From DASQGA01 sp963722715 (GTDB lineage: Bacteria; Actinomycetota; Thermoleophilia; Gaiellales; Gaiellaceae), in contig CAVROA010000024.1 of NCBI GenBank assembly GCA_963722715.1, positions 1 through 64,000 of the forward strand: 64,000 bases of DNA, given 5' to 3'. Below the pieces are notes generated by a model, which saw nothing but the letters and a program-made list of their open reading frames with translations, was not told where the DNA came from and made no database searches. Shown here one piece after another: positions 35,343 to 46,252 of the stretch. The stretch's first letter is position 1. Every line of letters begins with the position of its first letter. The position numbers were made by a program, and so were the translations under genes.

Positions 35343-36164
35343 TCAGTCGCGCCCTCGGCTGAGCCAGACGAGATCGTCGTTACTTACGCCCAGTTCTGCG
35401 GCGGCGTTGGCAGGGTTGCCACGGATGACCGAGAGCCAGCCACGCGGATCGACCATCAGGCCCCACTCGCCTTCCGCGAGGTCGGCGTACGTCGCAACGC
35501 GCTTGACGACGGCGCTGCCGGACTGGGCGTCGACCGAGATGCGCTCGGCCTGGTCGAGACCGGCCGCTGCGAGGTGGGAGCTGCGTACGTTCAGCTGCAC
35601 GTTGCCGAAACGGTTGAGGTCGAGAACCTCGCACGCGATCTTGCCGGGCTCGACCGAAGGCTCCGGAACGGTCAGATCGACGAGCGATTCAGGCTCAACT
35701 GGTTCGCCAAGCTGGCTCAATGACGCGCCTGCCGCCAGATGGGCAGCAGCCGGAGCGAGCACGTCGCGCGCATGGAACGACGGCGAGACCGGTTCGAGCA
35801 GAACCTCGGAGGAGGTGATCGAGACGACGTCCGCCACCCCCTCGGCTGCGCGCCAGGCCGGAGCGAGCAGCCCATTGTCGGGGCCCACGAGGATGCGGCC
35901 GTCCCCCGTCCTGACTGCGATATCCAGGTCCCGGCCGACGCTCGGATCGACGACGGCAAGGACGACGGCTTCGTGCCGAAGGTAGGGCAAGGAATCCGCC
36001 AGCAGGAGCGCGCCGGCACGAACGTCGAGGGGCGGCACACCGTGCGACAGGTCGATCACCTGGCTCTCAGGCGCGATCTTGTTGATGACGGCGTGGCAAA
36101 TCCCGACCCACTCGTTGCGGTAGCCGAAGTCCGAAAGGAACGCGATCGGGTGAGTCATGCGCAC
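35343..36164 (-). CDS. SAM hydroxide adenosyltransferase (DUF62 family)
   Basis: A 273-residue member of the DUF62/fluorinase-like family, which hydrolyses S-adenosylmethionine to adenosine and methionine. Conserved features: FLSDFGYRNEWVGICHAVI (start), VDPSVGRDLD (active-site loop with Asp and Ser), GPDNGLLAPA, FHARDVLAPAAAHLA and the C-terminal LNRFGNVQLNV (R-F-G-N). The true start may be the ATG at 36158 (MTHPIAF). It stands between a quinone oxidoreductase and MscL with no obvious operon partner; its cellular purpose is unclear for the family as a whole. Confidence 0.85.
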   Translation of the reverse strand: MRMTHPIAFLSDFGYRNEWVGICHAVINKIAPESQVIDLSHGVPPLDVRAGALLLADSLPYLRHEAVVLAVVDPSVGRDLDIAVRTGDGRILVGPDNGLLAPAWRAAEGVADVVSITSSEVLLEPVSPSFHARDVLAPAAAHLAAGASLSQLGEPVEPESLVDLTVPEPSVEPGKIACEVLDLNRFGNVQLNVRSSHLAAAGLDQAERISVDAQSGSAVVKRVATYADLAEGEWGLMVDPRGWLSVIRGNPANAAAELGVSNDDLVWLSRGRD

Positions 36165-36243
36165 CGCGCCACCGGTGAAGCTTCGCGCCTGCCTGGTACG
36201 GATGCAAGGCTGCGTCGTCGCTCTCGGCTGCGTGGCGAGTCTG

Positions 36244-36618
36244 TTAGTTACTCGCGCGGAGCGCGGCTAGAAGCTCCTGGTGGCGTCGCTCCTCGTCGGG
36301 CATACCCTCCTCGACCGGCTCGCGACCTCGCGCGAGCATCACCTGGACGGGCTTGACGATGAAGAAGAAGACGGCGGCTGCGATTGCCACGAACTGGATC
36401 AGATCGGTGAGAAACGCTCCGTAGTGAAAGACGGATCGGTGGATGGTGAAGGTGAGGTCGCGGAAGTCAGGCTTGCCGATGATCGCGGCAATGATGGGCA
36501 TCACGAGGTTGTCGACCAGAGAGGTGACGACGGCAGCAAACGCGAGGCCCATGACGAACGCAACCGCGAGCTCGACGATGTTGCCCCGGAAAAGGAAATC
36601 CCTGAACTCCTTGATCAT
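36244..36618 (-). CDS. mscL: Large-conductance mechanosensitive channel MscL
   Basis: A 124-residue channel with the family start MIKEFRDFLFRGNIVELAVA, the pore helix VAFVMGLAFAAVVTSLVDNL, and the second helix LIQFVAIAAAVFFFIVKPVQ, ending in a charged helical bundle EEGMPDEERRHQELLAALRA. It opens at high membrane tension to release solutes during osmotic downshock. The ATG at 36618 has a Shine-Dalgarno AAAGGAGCCACC; the upstream in-frame ATG is rejected. Confidence 0.95.
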   Translation of the reverse strand: MIKEFRDFLFRGNIVELAVAFVMGLAFAAVVTSLVDNLVMPIIAAIIGKPDFRDLTFTIHRSVFHYGAFLTDLIQFVAIAAAVFFFIVKPVQVMLARGREPVEEGMPDEERRHQELLAALRASN

Positions 36619-36672
36619 GGTGGCTCCTTTGGTAGCGATTTTGCCGTGCATCGCCTCATCGTCTCGGGTCGG

Positions 36673-36969
36673 CTAGGCGCGGCGCCCGTCGAGCCGGATC
36701 GTCCAGGGGTCGATCGTGTCGACCCGGAGATGCGACTCGCTCCATGGATCCTGTGCAAGCCTGGCGCGGATGGCGTCCTCCGACTCCGCCTCGACGACGT
36801 GCGCCACGCGGTGCTCGTCGGCCAGCGGCCCGCCCAGGACGATGAAGCCGTCGTCCACGAGCCCGTCCATGAAAGACGCATGCGCGGGCCAGTCGGACTG
36901 CTCCTCCAGCGGCCGCGACGGGTCCCACTCAGGGCCGGAACGGAGGAGCACGACGAGGAACGTCGCCAC
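36673..36969 (-). CDS. YCII-related domain protein
   Basis: A 98-residue YciI-like protein: TFLVVLLRSGPEWDPSRPLE, WPAHASFMDGLVDDGFIVLG and GPLADEHRVAHVVEAESEDA, with the HxxFM and GGP elements of the ferredoxin-like YCII fold (His and Asp conserved). The function is unknown; YciI proteins have weak hydrolase-like or stress-linked roles. It stands alone upstream of mscL. Confidence 0.8.
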   Translation of the reverse strand: MATFLVVLLRSGPEWDPSRPLEEQSDWPAHASFMDGLVDDGFIVLGGPLADEHRVAHVVEAESEDAIRARLAQDPWSESHLRVDTIDPWTIRLDGRRA

Positions 36970-37006
36970 GCCCGCGTTCTACCATGCCGCCGAGCCTGCG
37001 TGAGGG

Positions 37007-38650
37007 TCAGGGCTCGCGCTGGTGGCCGACTCGTGCCAAACGTGCCGCTGCGACCTCGTGTCCGGCTGCTCGGGCGACGGAATGTCCGGTGACCGCTTCG
37101 ACGAACGCCGCGCGTTGCACGGCGTACAGCTGCGAATCCACGGAGGCGGTGACGTTCGCCGTGCGCGGCACGTCGCGCAGTAGCGCGACTTCGCCGAAGT
37201 AGTCACCCTCGCGCGCGACCGCGTACAGGCCCCCGGCGTCGATTTCCAGCTCGCCACCGGCGACGATGTAGAACCGATCTCCGACATCGCCGGCCCTGAT
37301 GACGAGCTCGCCAGCCGTAACCGAAACCGGGAGGAGCGCAGCCGCGAGGCGCTCCTTCACAGTGATCGAAAGCGGCGCGAACATCGGCACTCGATTGATC
37401 AGCTCGAGCTCGGGGGCCGGGGCGACCGCTCTGTCTATCTCCACGAGCCGGCGGTACGTCGCGAGCGTCAGAAACGGCAGGATCATCCCGACGACGACGA
37501 ACGCCGCCTGCGGCCCAACGGCGTCGACAGCCACAGGCGCGGCAATCGAGCCGATCGCGGCAGCACCCATCGCCAGAGCCCAGAAGATGCCGAGAACGCG
37601 CGTCAGTAGGTCGTCCGGGACTGTCCGCTGGAACAGGGTGAAAAGCGCCACATCTTCGACGCTGTTGGAGGCACCGACGATCGCAAGCAGGACGATCGCC
37701 ACTGCGAGGTAGGGCGCCGAAGCCATGAGTGTGATCGGGAGCCCCCAGAACACCAGAGCAAGGCCGAAGATCACGGCCAGTCGTCGCCCTCCAAGCGTGA
37801 TCGCACCGATCCCTCCGATCAATCCGCCCACGCCGATCGCGGCGGTCAAGTAGCCCACCTCGGCTGCTCCTCCGTCGAGGATGCGGAAGGCGGCGACCAC
37901 GATCAGGACGTTCAGGCAGCCGCGAACGAAGGACTGCGTGGCAGCGAGCCCGACCAGCAGCCGGGGTCTGGGTGCGTTCGCAATCGCCTGAAAGCCGGCC
38001 CCGATCATTTCCCGGACCGTCTCGGTCCCCACGTCCCCAGCGAGAGCGTCGCGACCTTCGACTCTGACTCGTGCCAGCAGCGCCGCCGCTCCGAGAAGCA
38101 TTGCCGCACCGCCGAGGAAAACAACACCGACACTCGTGAGAGCAACCAGCGCGCCCGCGAGCAACGGGCCGGCCAGGGTGCCGAGACTCTCGACCGTCGA
38201 CGAAGCGGCGTTCGAGGCGATGAGCTCCTCCGGCGTTCGCGCCAGCGACGGCAGCAGCGCCTGGAGCGCCGGCCTGATGAGGGTCGTTGAGATCCCGATC
38301 AAGGCGGCGAATCCGAATACCAGGACTCGTTCGCCGGCGAAGGCCGCGGCGGCCGACGCGGCCAGTCCTCCTGACCCGACAAGCATCATCGCCAGGAGAA
38401 AGCGCTCCCGGCGGAACCGGTCGCCCAGAGACGCGGCGAACGGGGCGAGCACCGCTGCCGGCAAGAGGCGCACGAGGCCGGCGACCCCGACTGCCGAAGT
38501 CCCGCCCTGCTCGTAGGCGAACACGCCGAGTGCGACAAAGTGTGCCCATTCGGCCGTGATCGCAGCGCCCCAGGCGAGCTGCACCCGCCGGACGTCGTTG
38601 TTCCGAACCGCGGTGCCGAGAGCCGAGACGATCGGGCCTAGACGCGTCAT
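37007..38650 (-). CDS. MFS transporter with C-terminal cyclic-nucleotide-binding domain
   Basis: A 547-residue fusion. Residues 1-410 form an MFS transporter (about 12 helices; loop 2-3 motif SLGDRFRRERFL with the GDRxxRR signature) of the enterobactin-exporter/macrolide-efflux-like type. Residues about 425-540 form a CRP-like domain (NRVPMFAPLSITVKERLAAA, AGELVIRAGDVGDRFYIVAG, GDYFGEVALLRDVPRTANVT), matching cAMP-binding pockets. The ATG at 38650 (MTRLGPIVSALG) is the first family-like start. Transport gated by a second messenger is inferred from the fusion; the cargo is unknown. Confidence 0.85.
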   Translation of the reverse strand: MTRLGPIVSALGTAVRNNDVRRVQLAWGAAITAEWAHFVALGVFAYEQGGTSAVGVAGLVRLLPAAVLAPFAASLGDRFRRERFLLAMMLVGSGGLAASAAAAFAGERVLVFGFAALIGISTTLIRPALQALLPSLARTPEELIASNAASSTVESLGTLAGPLLAGALVALTSVGVVFLGGAAMLLGAAALLARVRVEGRDALAGDVGTETVREMIGAGFQAIANAPRPRLLVGLAATQSFVRGCLNVLIVVAAFRILDGGAAEVGYLTAAIGVGGLIGGIGAITLGGRRLAVIFGLALVFWGLPITLMASAPYLAVAIVLLAIVGASNSVEDVALFTLFQRTVPDDLLTRVLGIFWALAMGAAAIGSIAAPVAVDAVGPQAAFVVVGMILPFLTLATYRRLVEIDRAVAPAPELELINRVPMFAPLSITVKERLAAALLPVSVTAGELVIRAGDVGDRFYIVAGGELEIDAGGLYAVAREGDYFGEVALLRDVPRTANVTASVDSQLYAVQRAAFVEAVTGHSVARAAGHEVAAARLARVGHQREP

Positions 38651-38735
38651 CAGCACGATTGAATTCCATTGCCGAGCGCGGAACAAGAGCGCGCGCCTCT
38701 TCCCGCCGCCGGCGAGCACCGGTGAGGAAGCCCGC

Positions 38736-41550
<2,815 letters not shown>

Positions 41551-41571
41551 CCCGATGGTATCGTCGCACGG

Positions 41572-41802
41572 GTGACCGCCCGCCTCGAGGACCTTCTGCG
41601 CGAGGCGTTTCCCGAGGCCGGCGAGATCGCGGTCGTCGATCGCACGGGCGGTGGCGACCACTTCCAGGTGACGGTCGCAAGCGGGCGTTTCGCCGGCCTC
41701 TCGCTCATCGAGCAGCACCGGCTCGTCTACGACGCGCTCGCGGCCCCGCTCGCGGATGGCACGATTCACGAGCTACGCATCAAAACCCGAGGAGACCAAT
41801 GA
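41572..41802 (+). CDS. BolA-family protein
   Basis: A 76-residue BolA/IbaG protein: LLREAFPEAGEIAVVDRTGG, GDHFQVTVASGRFAGLSLIE, QHRLVYDALAAPLADGTIHE, ELRIKTR. The FxGxxxxxxHRxV-type signature is present (FAGLSLIEQHRLVYDAL). BolA proteins pair with monothiol glutaredoxins to handle [2Fe-2S] clusters, and the very next gene is such a glutaredoxin, overlapping by ATGA. GTG 41572 is 7 nt after TATCGT with no Shine-Dalgarno. Aconitase, an Fe-S enzyme, is divergent 21 nt away. Confidence 0.9.
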   Translation: MTARLEDLLREAFPEAGEIAVVDRTGGGDHFQVTVASGRFAGLSLIEQHRLVYDALAAPLADGTIHELRIKTRGDQ

Positions 41803-42191
41803 CCGAGTTGCGAGAGAAGATCAAGGAGACGATCGAAGCCGAGCCTGTGGTCGTGTTCATCAAGGGGACGCCGCAGCAGCCGCTCTGCGGGAACTCGATG
41901 AGGGCCCTCGATGCACTCCGCTCTCAGGGGGCGCCGATCGCAGCAGTCGACGTCTTGCCCGACCCGCAAATCCGGCAGGAGCTTTCAGCGCTCTCGAGCT
42001 GGCCGACGATTCCCCAGGTCTTCGTGCGGGGCGAGCTGATCGGCGGGGCCGACATCGTCCAGGAGCTCGCGGAGACCGGCGAGCTGAAGCAGAAGCTCGA
42101 CTCGGCCCTCGGTGAGGGATGGCAGGGCGGCGGCGAGGAACGGGTCGTCTCCGTGAGCGAGGGGTCGAGCCCGCTCCGGCTCGTGCCGTAG
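41799..42191 (+). CDS. Monothiol glutaredoxin (Grx4/GrxD family)
   Basis: A 130-residue protein: LREKIKETIEAEPVVVFIKG, TPQQPLCGNSMRALDALRSQ, SSWPTIPQVFVRGELIGGAD. The TPQxPxCG pocket, WPTxPQ and GGxD glutathione-binding motifs are complete. The active site reads CGNS (C30-S33) rather than the usual CGFS. An unusual 24-residue Gly/Ser-rich tail follows the fold. It is cotranslated with BolA, so a [2Fe-2S] transfer complex is expected, here beside aconitase. Confidence 0.9.
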   Translation: MTELREKIKETIEAEPVVVFIKGTPQQPLCGNSMRALDALRSQGAPIAAVDVLPDPQIRQELSALSSWPTIPQVFVRGELIGGADIVQELAETGELKQKLDSALGEGWQGGGEERVVSVSEGSSPLRLVP

Positions 42192-42195
42192 CCGC

Positions 42196-42333
42196 CTAGA
42201 GGACGAAGGCGAAGAGCAGGACCAGTCCGGCCAGGAGCACGCCGAGGACGGCGAACGTGAGGAAGGCCCACGGATTCGCGCTGATGCCGTTGTCCTCGTC
42301 CCAACGGGTCGCGGTCTTGCGGGGCCTGGCCAC
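42196..42333 (-). CDS. Small single-pass membrane protein (45 aa)
   Basis: A GTG-started ORF reading VARPRKTATRWDEDNGISAN, then PWAFLTFAVLGVLLAGLVLL and FAFVL. It has a basic cytoplasmic start and one long membrane helix that ends the protein. No Shine-Dalgarno is evident. It is convergent with the glutaredoxin gene, 4 nt away. It has no recognisable family; reality is supported by the clean hydrophobic pattern. Confidence 0.5.
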   Translation of the reverse strand: MARPRKTATRWDEDNGISANPWAFLTFAVLGVLLAGLVLLFAFVL

Positions 42334-42384
42334 TGCGGAAGCGTAGATGGTTGATCGGTGGTTGAGCGCGCGCCGGTAGGTGGG

Positions 42385-43740
42385 CTAGGGCTCGGTGTGC
42401 ACGGTCACGTCCGCGAGGTCCGGGTAGGCCCGCCGGATCCGCTCCTCGACGTCGCTGGCGTGCGCGTGAGCCTCGGACAGGGCCTGGCCCGGTGCCATCC
42501 CGAGCGTCAGGAAGGCGACCAGCCCTGCGTCGGTCTGGTAGAGCCGAAGCTCCCGCGGTGGCCGTCCCGTCTCGTCCTCGACGATCCGCTTGACGCGCGC
42601 AGCCTCCGCCTCCACGTCTCCGGCCGGTAGCGGCCGTCCCTCGGCCTCGGCTGCGAGAGGCTCGAGGTGCGTCTGCACCCGGTCGATTTCTGGCACCGCC
42701 TCGAGCACTGCTTCCTCCAGCTCGGTCGCTACGTCGTGGGCCTCGGCGAGGGAGACAGAACCGGGAAGCTTCAGATGGAGCGAGAGCTCGGTTCGATCGC
42801 CGACCCGGAGAAGCGCGAGGTTGTGGATCTCGCGCACGTTCGGAACGTGGAGGGCCGCGGCAAGAGCACGCTCCGTGAGCGCGGCATCCGCTCCGCGCGG
42901 CTCGACGTGGACGACGACGTCCGCACCCGGCACGGCCTCCTCGACCGCGCTCTCGACCGCGTCCGCAACGGCGTGGGCCTGCTCGAGGACTGCCGCCGGC
43001 GGGACACCGATGACGACGTCGGCGAAGTGGCGGCCGGCTGCGCGCCTCATCCTGATCCGCCGCAGCTCGACCTTGGGCTCGATCCCCTCGATCGCCTCCC
43101 GCGCACGTGCCTCCGCCGCGGCCGGCACGCGGTCCATGAGCACATCGACGTTCTGCCGGATCAACCGAGTTGCTCCGGCAAGAACGAGCACGGCAACGAA
43201 GAGCGCCGCAGCGGCGTCCGCTTCCGGAGTCCCGGCCCGAGCGCCGATCAGGCCGAGGAGTACGGCCAGCGAGCCGCCGAGGTCGCTCAGGAAGTGCACT
43301 GCGTTGGCGGTGAACGCAGGGCTGTCATACCGGCGGCCGGCTCGAAAGGAGATGCGCGCACGATTGGCATCGATCACGATCACGATCCCGATCACGACGA
43401 AGGCCCACCAGGCTGCGTCGACCTCGTGGCTCTCGCCGAACAGGCGTGACACAGCCAGGCCGGCGATGAAGAGGCTCGCGATTACAAGGAGCGTCGCCTC
43501 GGCGAGGGCGGCCAGGTGCTCGGCCTTTCCGTGGCCGTAGGAGTGACTGGGGTCGGCGGGACGCACGGCCACCCCCACCGCGAAGAACGTGAGCAGGGCG
43601 GCCACGAGATCGGTGCCCGAATGGACCGCCTCAGAAAGAAAGCCGAGACTGCCCGTGGCGAGCCCGGTGCCAAGCTTCAGGCCAATGAGGGCGACCGCGG
43701 CCGCCACGGAGGCGAGCGCGGTCCTTCGCTGGGGCGTCAC
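42385..43740 (-). CDS. Cation diffusion facilitator with three tandem C-terminal ferredoxin-like domains
   Basis: A 451-residue CDF transporter. Residues 1-200 form six helices with metal sites SEAVHSGTD (helix 2, HxxxD) and NAVHFLSDLGG (helix 5, HxxxD), and SYGHGKAEHLAALAEA after helix 2. The usual single ZT-dimer domain is replaced by three repeats, each ending in HVEP, HLEP or HTEP (near residues 285, 350, 451) and each holding an E/A-rich helix with HxVAxxxE-like patterns. CDFs export Zn2+, Fe2+ or Mn2+ by proton antiport. The start may be GTG 43740 or GTG 43758. Confidence 0.85.
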   Translation of the reverse strand: MTPQRRTALASVAAAVALIGLKLGTGLATGSLGFLSEAVHSGTDLVAALLTFFAVGVAVRPADPSHSYGHGKAEHLAALAEATLLVIASLFIAGLAVSRLFGESHEVDAAWWAFVVIGIVIVIDANRARISFRAGRRYDSPAFTANAVHFLSDLGGSLAVLLGLIGARAGTPEADAAAALFVAVLVLAGATRLIRQNVDVLMDRVPAAAEARAREAIEGIEPKVELRRIRMRRAAGRHFADVVIGVPPAAVLEQAHAVADAVESAVEEAVPGADVVVHVEPRGADAALTERALAAALHVPNVREIHNLALLRVGDRTELSLHLKLPGSVSLAEAHDVATELEEAVLEAVPEIDRVQTHLEPLAAEAEGRPLPAGDVEAEAARVKRIVEDETGRPPRELRLYQTDAGLVAFLTLGMAPGQALSEAHAHASDVEERIRRAYPDLADVTVHTEP

Positions 43741-43781
43741 ACGCAAAAGGTAGAGCACCCGGCGTCGGTATCCTCATTCCT

Positions 43782-43964
43782 ATGGCCCAGTCCCCCGAGC
43801 CACAGGCCTTCGAGGTCGACTGCCCGCACTGCAAGAAGAGCTTCACAGCCGAGCTCCTGCGCGGGGCCGCCGGGCGACACCATGGGTTCAAGTGCCCACA
43901 CTGTCGGCTCTTCGTCGCCTACGAGCGTGCGGACGAGCAGGAGCGCATCGAACCGCAGCCGTAG
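43782..43964 (+). CDS. Small zinc-ribbon protein (60 aa)
   Basis: A 60-residue protein with two CPHC knuckles (VDCPHCKKSF at about 14-17 and FKCPHCRLFV at about 38-41), a canonical zinc ribbon, flanked by acidic tails. ATG at 43782 lies 7 nt after TATCCT with no Shine-Dalgarno, consistent with leaderless initiation. It lies between the CDF transporter and sigA. Nucleic-acid or protein binding is inferred only from the ribbon. Confidence 0.7.
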   Translation: MAQSPEPQAFEVDCPHCKKSFTAELLRGAAGRHHGFKCPHCRLFVAYERADEQERIEPQP

Positions 43965-44000
43965 TTCAGGCGGCCCGCGCCCCGGGCCGGCCTTTCCTCC

Positions 44001-45101
44001 CTAGACGCACTCCTTCAGGCCCTGCGCCTCCGGCAGCGACTCGAGCTTCTTGAGCGTGTTGTTCTCGATCTGGCGGATCCGCTCGCGCGTGACGCCGAAG
44101 GCCCGGCCGACCTCCTCGAGCGTCCGCGGCTGGTCGCCGTTCAGCCCGAAGCGCATCTCGATCACCTTGCGCTCGCGCGTGGGTAGGGCGTCGAGTGTCC
44201 GGTCGATGTCCTCGCGCCGGAGGTTCAACGACGCCGAATCGAACGGCGACTCGGCCTGGTCGTCCTGGACGAAGTCCCCGAGCTCGGACTCCTCTTCCTC
44301 ACCGATCGGCTTCTCGAGGGAGACGGGAAGCTGCGCCATCCGCAGGATCTCGCGCACCTCCTCGGTCGTGATCTCGAGCTCCTCCGCGATCTCGTCGGGC
44401 CGCGGCTCGCGGCCGAGGCGCTGAACGAGCTGGCGCTCGATGTGGACGACCTTGTTCAGCTTCTCGACCATGTGCACCGGGATCCGGATCGTGCGCGCCT
44501 TGTCGGCGATCGCCCGCGTGACGGCCTGGCGGATCCACCAGGTTGCGTACGTCGAGAACTTGTAGCCCTTCCGGTAGTCGAACTTCTCCACCGCTCGGAT
44601 GAGACCGAGGGAGCCTTCCTGGATCAGGTCGAGGAACGAGAGGCCGCGTCCGAGGTAGCCCTTGGCGATCGAAACGACGAGGCGGAGGTTGGCTTCGATC
44701 ATCTGCGTCTTGGCGCACATGTCGCCGCGCTCGATCCGCTTGGCGAGGTAGACCTCCTGGTCGGCGGTGAGGAGCGCGACCTTGCCGATCTCGCGTAGAT
44801 AGAGACGCAGCGAGTCGAGCGACGGCTCCACGGTCAGGTCGAGCTTCGGGGCCGGCTTGGAGTCGTCTTCGGCCAGGGAGGGCTGCTCGTGTGGAGGGCC
44901 TTTGTGCTCGACGCCCTCGACCAGCTCGACGCCGTGGTCGATGAGGTACGTGTAGAAGTCTTCGATCTGCTCCTTGGTTAGGTCGACTTCCTCGAGCCCA
45001 GCGACGATCTCGTCGTAGCTGAGGAAACCCTTCTCCTGCCCCTCGGTGACGAGCTTGTGCAGCTCTTCTACGTCGGGGAGCGTGATGTCGACCGTCAGCA
45101 T
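44001..45101 (-). CDS. rpoD: Primary sigma factor SigA/RpoD
   Basis: A 366-residue group 1 sigma factor: region 1.1-like N-terminus (LHKLVTEGQEKGFLSYDEIV), region 1.2 (SLRLYLREIGKVALLTADQE), region 2 (SFLDLIQEGSLGLIRAVEKF, GYKFSTYATWWIRQAVTRAI), region 3, and region 4 (TLEEVGRAFGVTRERIRQIE). It directs RNA polymerase to housekeeping promoters, here expected to read the TTGACA/TANNNT boxes seen elsewhere. The ATG at 45101 (MLTVDITLPD) has a weak AAAGGCGG; the upstream in-frame start lacks one. Confidence 0.95.
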   Translation of the reverse strand: MLTVDITLPDVEELHKLVTEGQEKGFLSYDEIVAGLEEVDLTKEQIEDFYTYLIDHGVELVEGVEHKGPPHEQPSLAEDDSKPAPKLDLTVEPSLDSLRLYLREIGKVALLTADQEVYLAKRIERGDMCAKTQMIEANLRLVVSIAKGYLGRGLSFLDLIQEGSLGLIRAVEKFDYRKGYKFSTYATWWIRQAVTRAIADKARTIRIPVHMVEKLNKVVHIERQLVQRLGREPRPDEIAEELEITTEEVREILRMAQLPVSLEKPIGEEEESELGDFVQDDQAESPFDSASLNLRREDIDRTLDALPTRERKVIEMRFGLNGDQPRTLEEVGRAFGVTRERIRQIENNTLKKLESLPEAQGLKECV

Positions 45102-45191
45102 CCAACCGCCTTTCTTCGCGCTCCGGAACGGGACGAAAAAAGAGCCCGCGAGATGCGTTTCTTCCCGACTCACAGGCCCGCAGTGGGCGGG

Positions 45192-45197
45192 ATCATA
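45192..45197 (-). promoter_or_regulatory. Candidate -10 box upstream of sigA
   Basis: On the minus strand TATGAT lies in an unusually AT-rich stretch (about 45190-45235) 91 nt upstream of the sigA ATG. No clear -35 is seen at 17 nt. A palindrome GTCCCCCGGGGGAC (45316-45329) lies further upstream, next to the end of the asparaginase gene. Confidence 0.35.
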
Positions 45198-45374
45198 TAT
45201 GGCCCTTTTGAAAAAGGTAGGCCAGATTTTCTTTAGTGGTGGGGATCGTCACGAACTGCGTGCCACGCGTTCGACTTCCCGCGCTAGGCTCAACGCAGGG
45301 GGTAACCATGAGGGGGTCCCCCGGGGGACACCTTCCAGCCGCCGGCTCGTCCGGCCGGTCTGGCGCTTGCCGGC

Positions 45375-46241
45375 TCACTCGGCGAAGATCTCCCCCACCG
45401 GCTCGCCGCGGCTGTTCTCGATCGGGAGCCGTGCGAGTTCCTCGACGCCGAGGTAAGAGGCGACGGCCGGCCCCGTGGCGCGGTTCGCGCCGTCTTCGAC
45501 CTTCAGCGCAACACCGGTCCCGTCCGGGAGGCCGACGCACATCACCCCCTCCGCCCCGCGCTTTGCGATCGCTTCCGGAATCGCGCGCATGATCCGCGTG
45601 TCGACCGCACTGGGCCCGCCGATCAGGTCCGGCCTGGACCTCATGGCCGCCACGACCGGGTTCGACCCGGGGAGCTCCTCGCGCACGAGCTTCGAGAACA
45701 TCCTCGCCATCCGCTCGAGAGGAAGGCCGAAGCACACGACGCCGCAGCCGTCGACAGCCGTCTCGACCTCACCGCGCGCGAGCCCTGCGCTCTGGGCGAT
45801 GACTCCGAGGATCTCCTGCTGGAGCGGATGCTCGGCCAGGTGGTATCCGTCCAACGGCCACCCTCTTGTCCGGCAGACGAGCAGCATGCCGGCATGCTTC
45901 CCGGAGCAGTTGTGACGGAGCCGGCTTCCCTCCACCGGTCCGCACGCAAGGTCGTCCTCGGTTGCCCCCGCGCGCTCGAGAAGCGATCGCACGGCGGCCA
46001 GCTGCTCCTCCCCGGCTTCGTGCGACGCGCACGCGATCGCCAGCTCTTCCTGCGCCAGCTCCGGGTGCTCGAGAGCAAGCGGAAGCGCCTGGAGCGGCTT
46101 TGCGGCAGACCGCATGTGTGTCGCTAGGCCGGGCTCTCCCGCCGACGCGACCAGCTCCCCGTCGCGCACCGAGACCGCGTGCACCGTGTGACGCGACTCG
46201 ACGAGGCGGCCCCGTCTGACGGCTACGCTGATCGGGCGCAC
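45375..46241 (-). CDS. Asparaginase, Rhizobium AnsA-like (asparaginase II, PF06089 type)
   Basis: A 288-residue protein of the thermolabile asparaginase family: VRRGRLVESRHTVHAVSVRD, GLATHMRSAAKPLQALPLAL (with the RSxxKPxQ active-site segment), LAIACASHEAGEEQLAAVRS, RLRHNCSGKHAGMLLVCR (conserved CSGKHAGML) and DGCGVVCFGLPLERMARMF. It is unrelated to the type I enzyme at 6859-7911. GTG start at 46241, only 11 nt from the divergent glycosylase ATG. Hydrolyses asparagine in the cytoplasm. Confidence 0.88.
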   Translation of the reverse strand: MRPISVAVRRGRLVESRHTVHAVSVRDGELVASAGEPGLATHMRSAAKPLQALPLALEHPELAQEELAIACASHEAGEEQLAAVRSLLERAGATEDDLACGPVEGSRLRHNCSGKHAGMLLVCRTRGWPLDGYHLAEHPLQQEILGVIAQSAGLARGEVETAVDGCGVVCFGLPLERMARMFSKLVREELPGSNPVVAAMRSRPDLIGGPSAVDTRIMRAIPEAIAKRGAEGVMCVGLPDGTGVALKVEDGANRATGPAVASYLGVEELARLPIENSRGEPVGEIFAE

Positions 46242-46252
46242 AGACGGTATCT

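Noticed and set aside
45193..45309. 38-codon minus-strand ORF between asparaginase and sigA
   Set aside because: No Shine-Dalgarno, no family, and its end lies in the AT-rich promoter-like region; probably non-coding.
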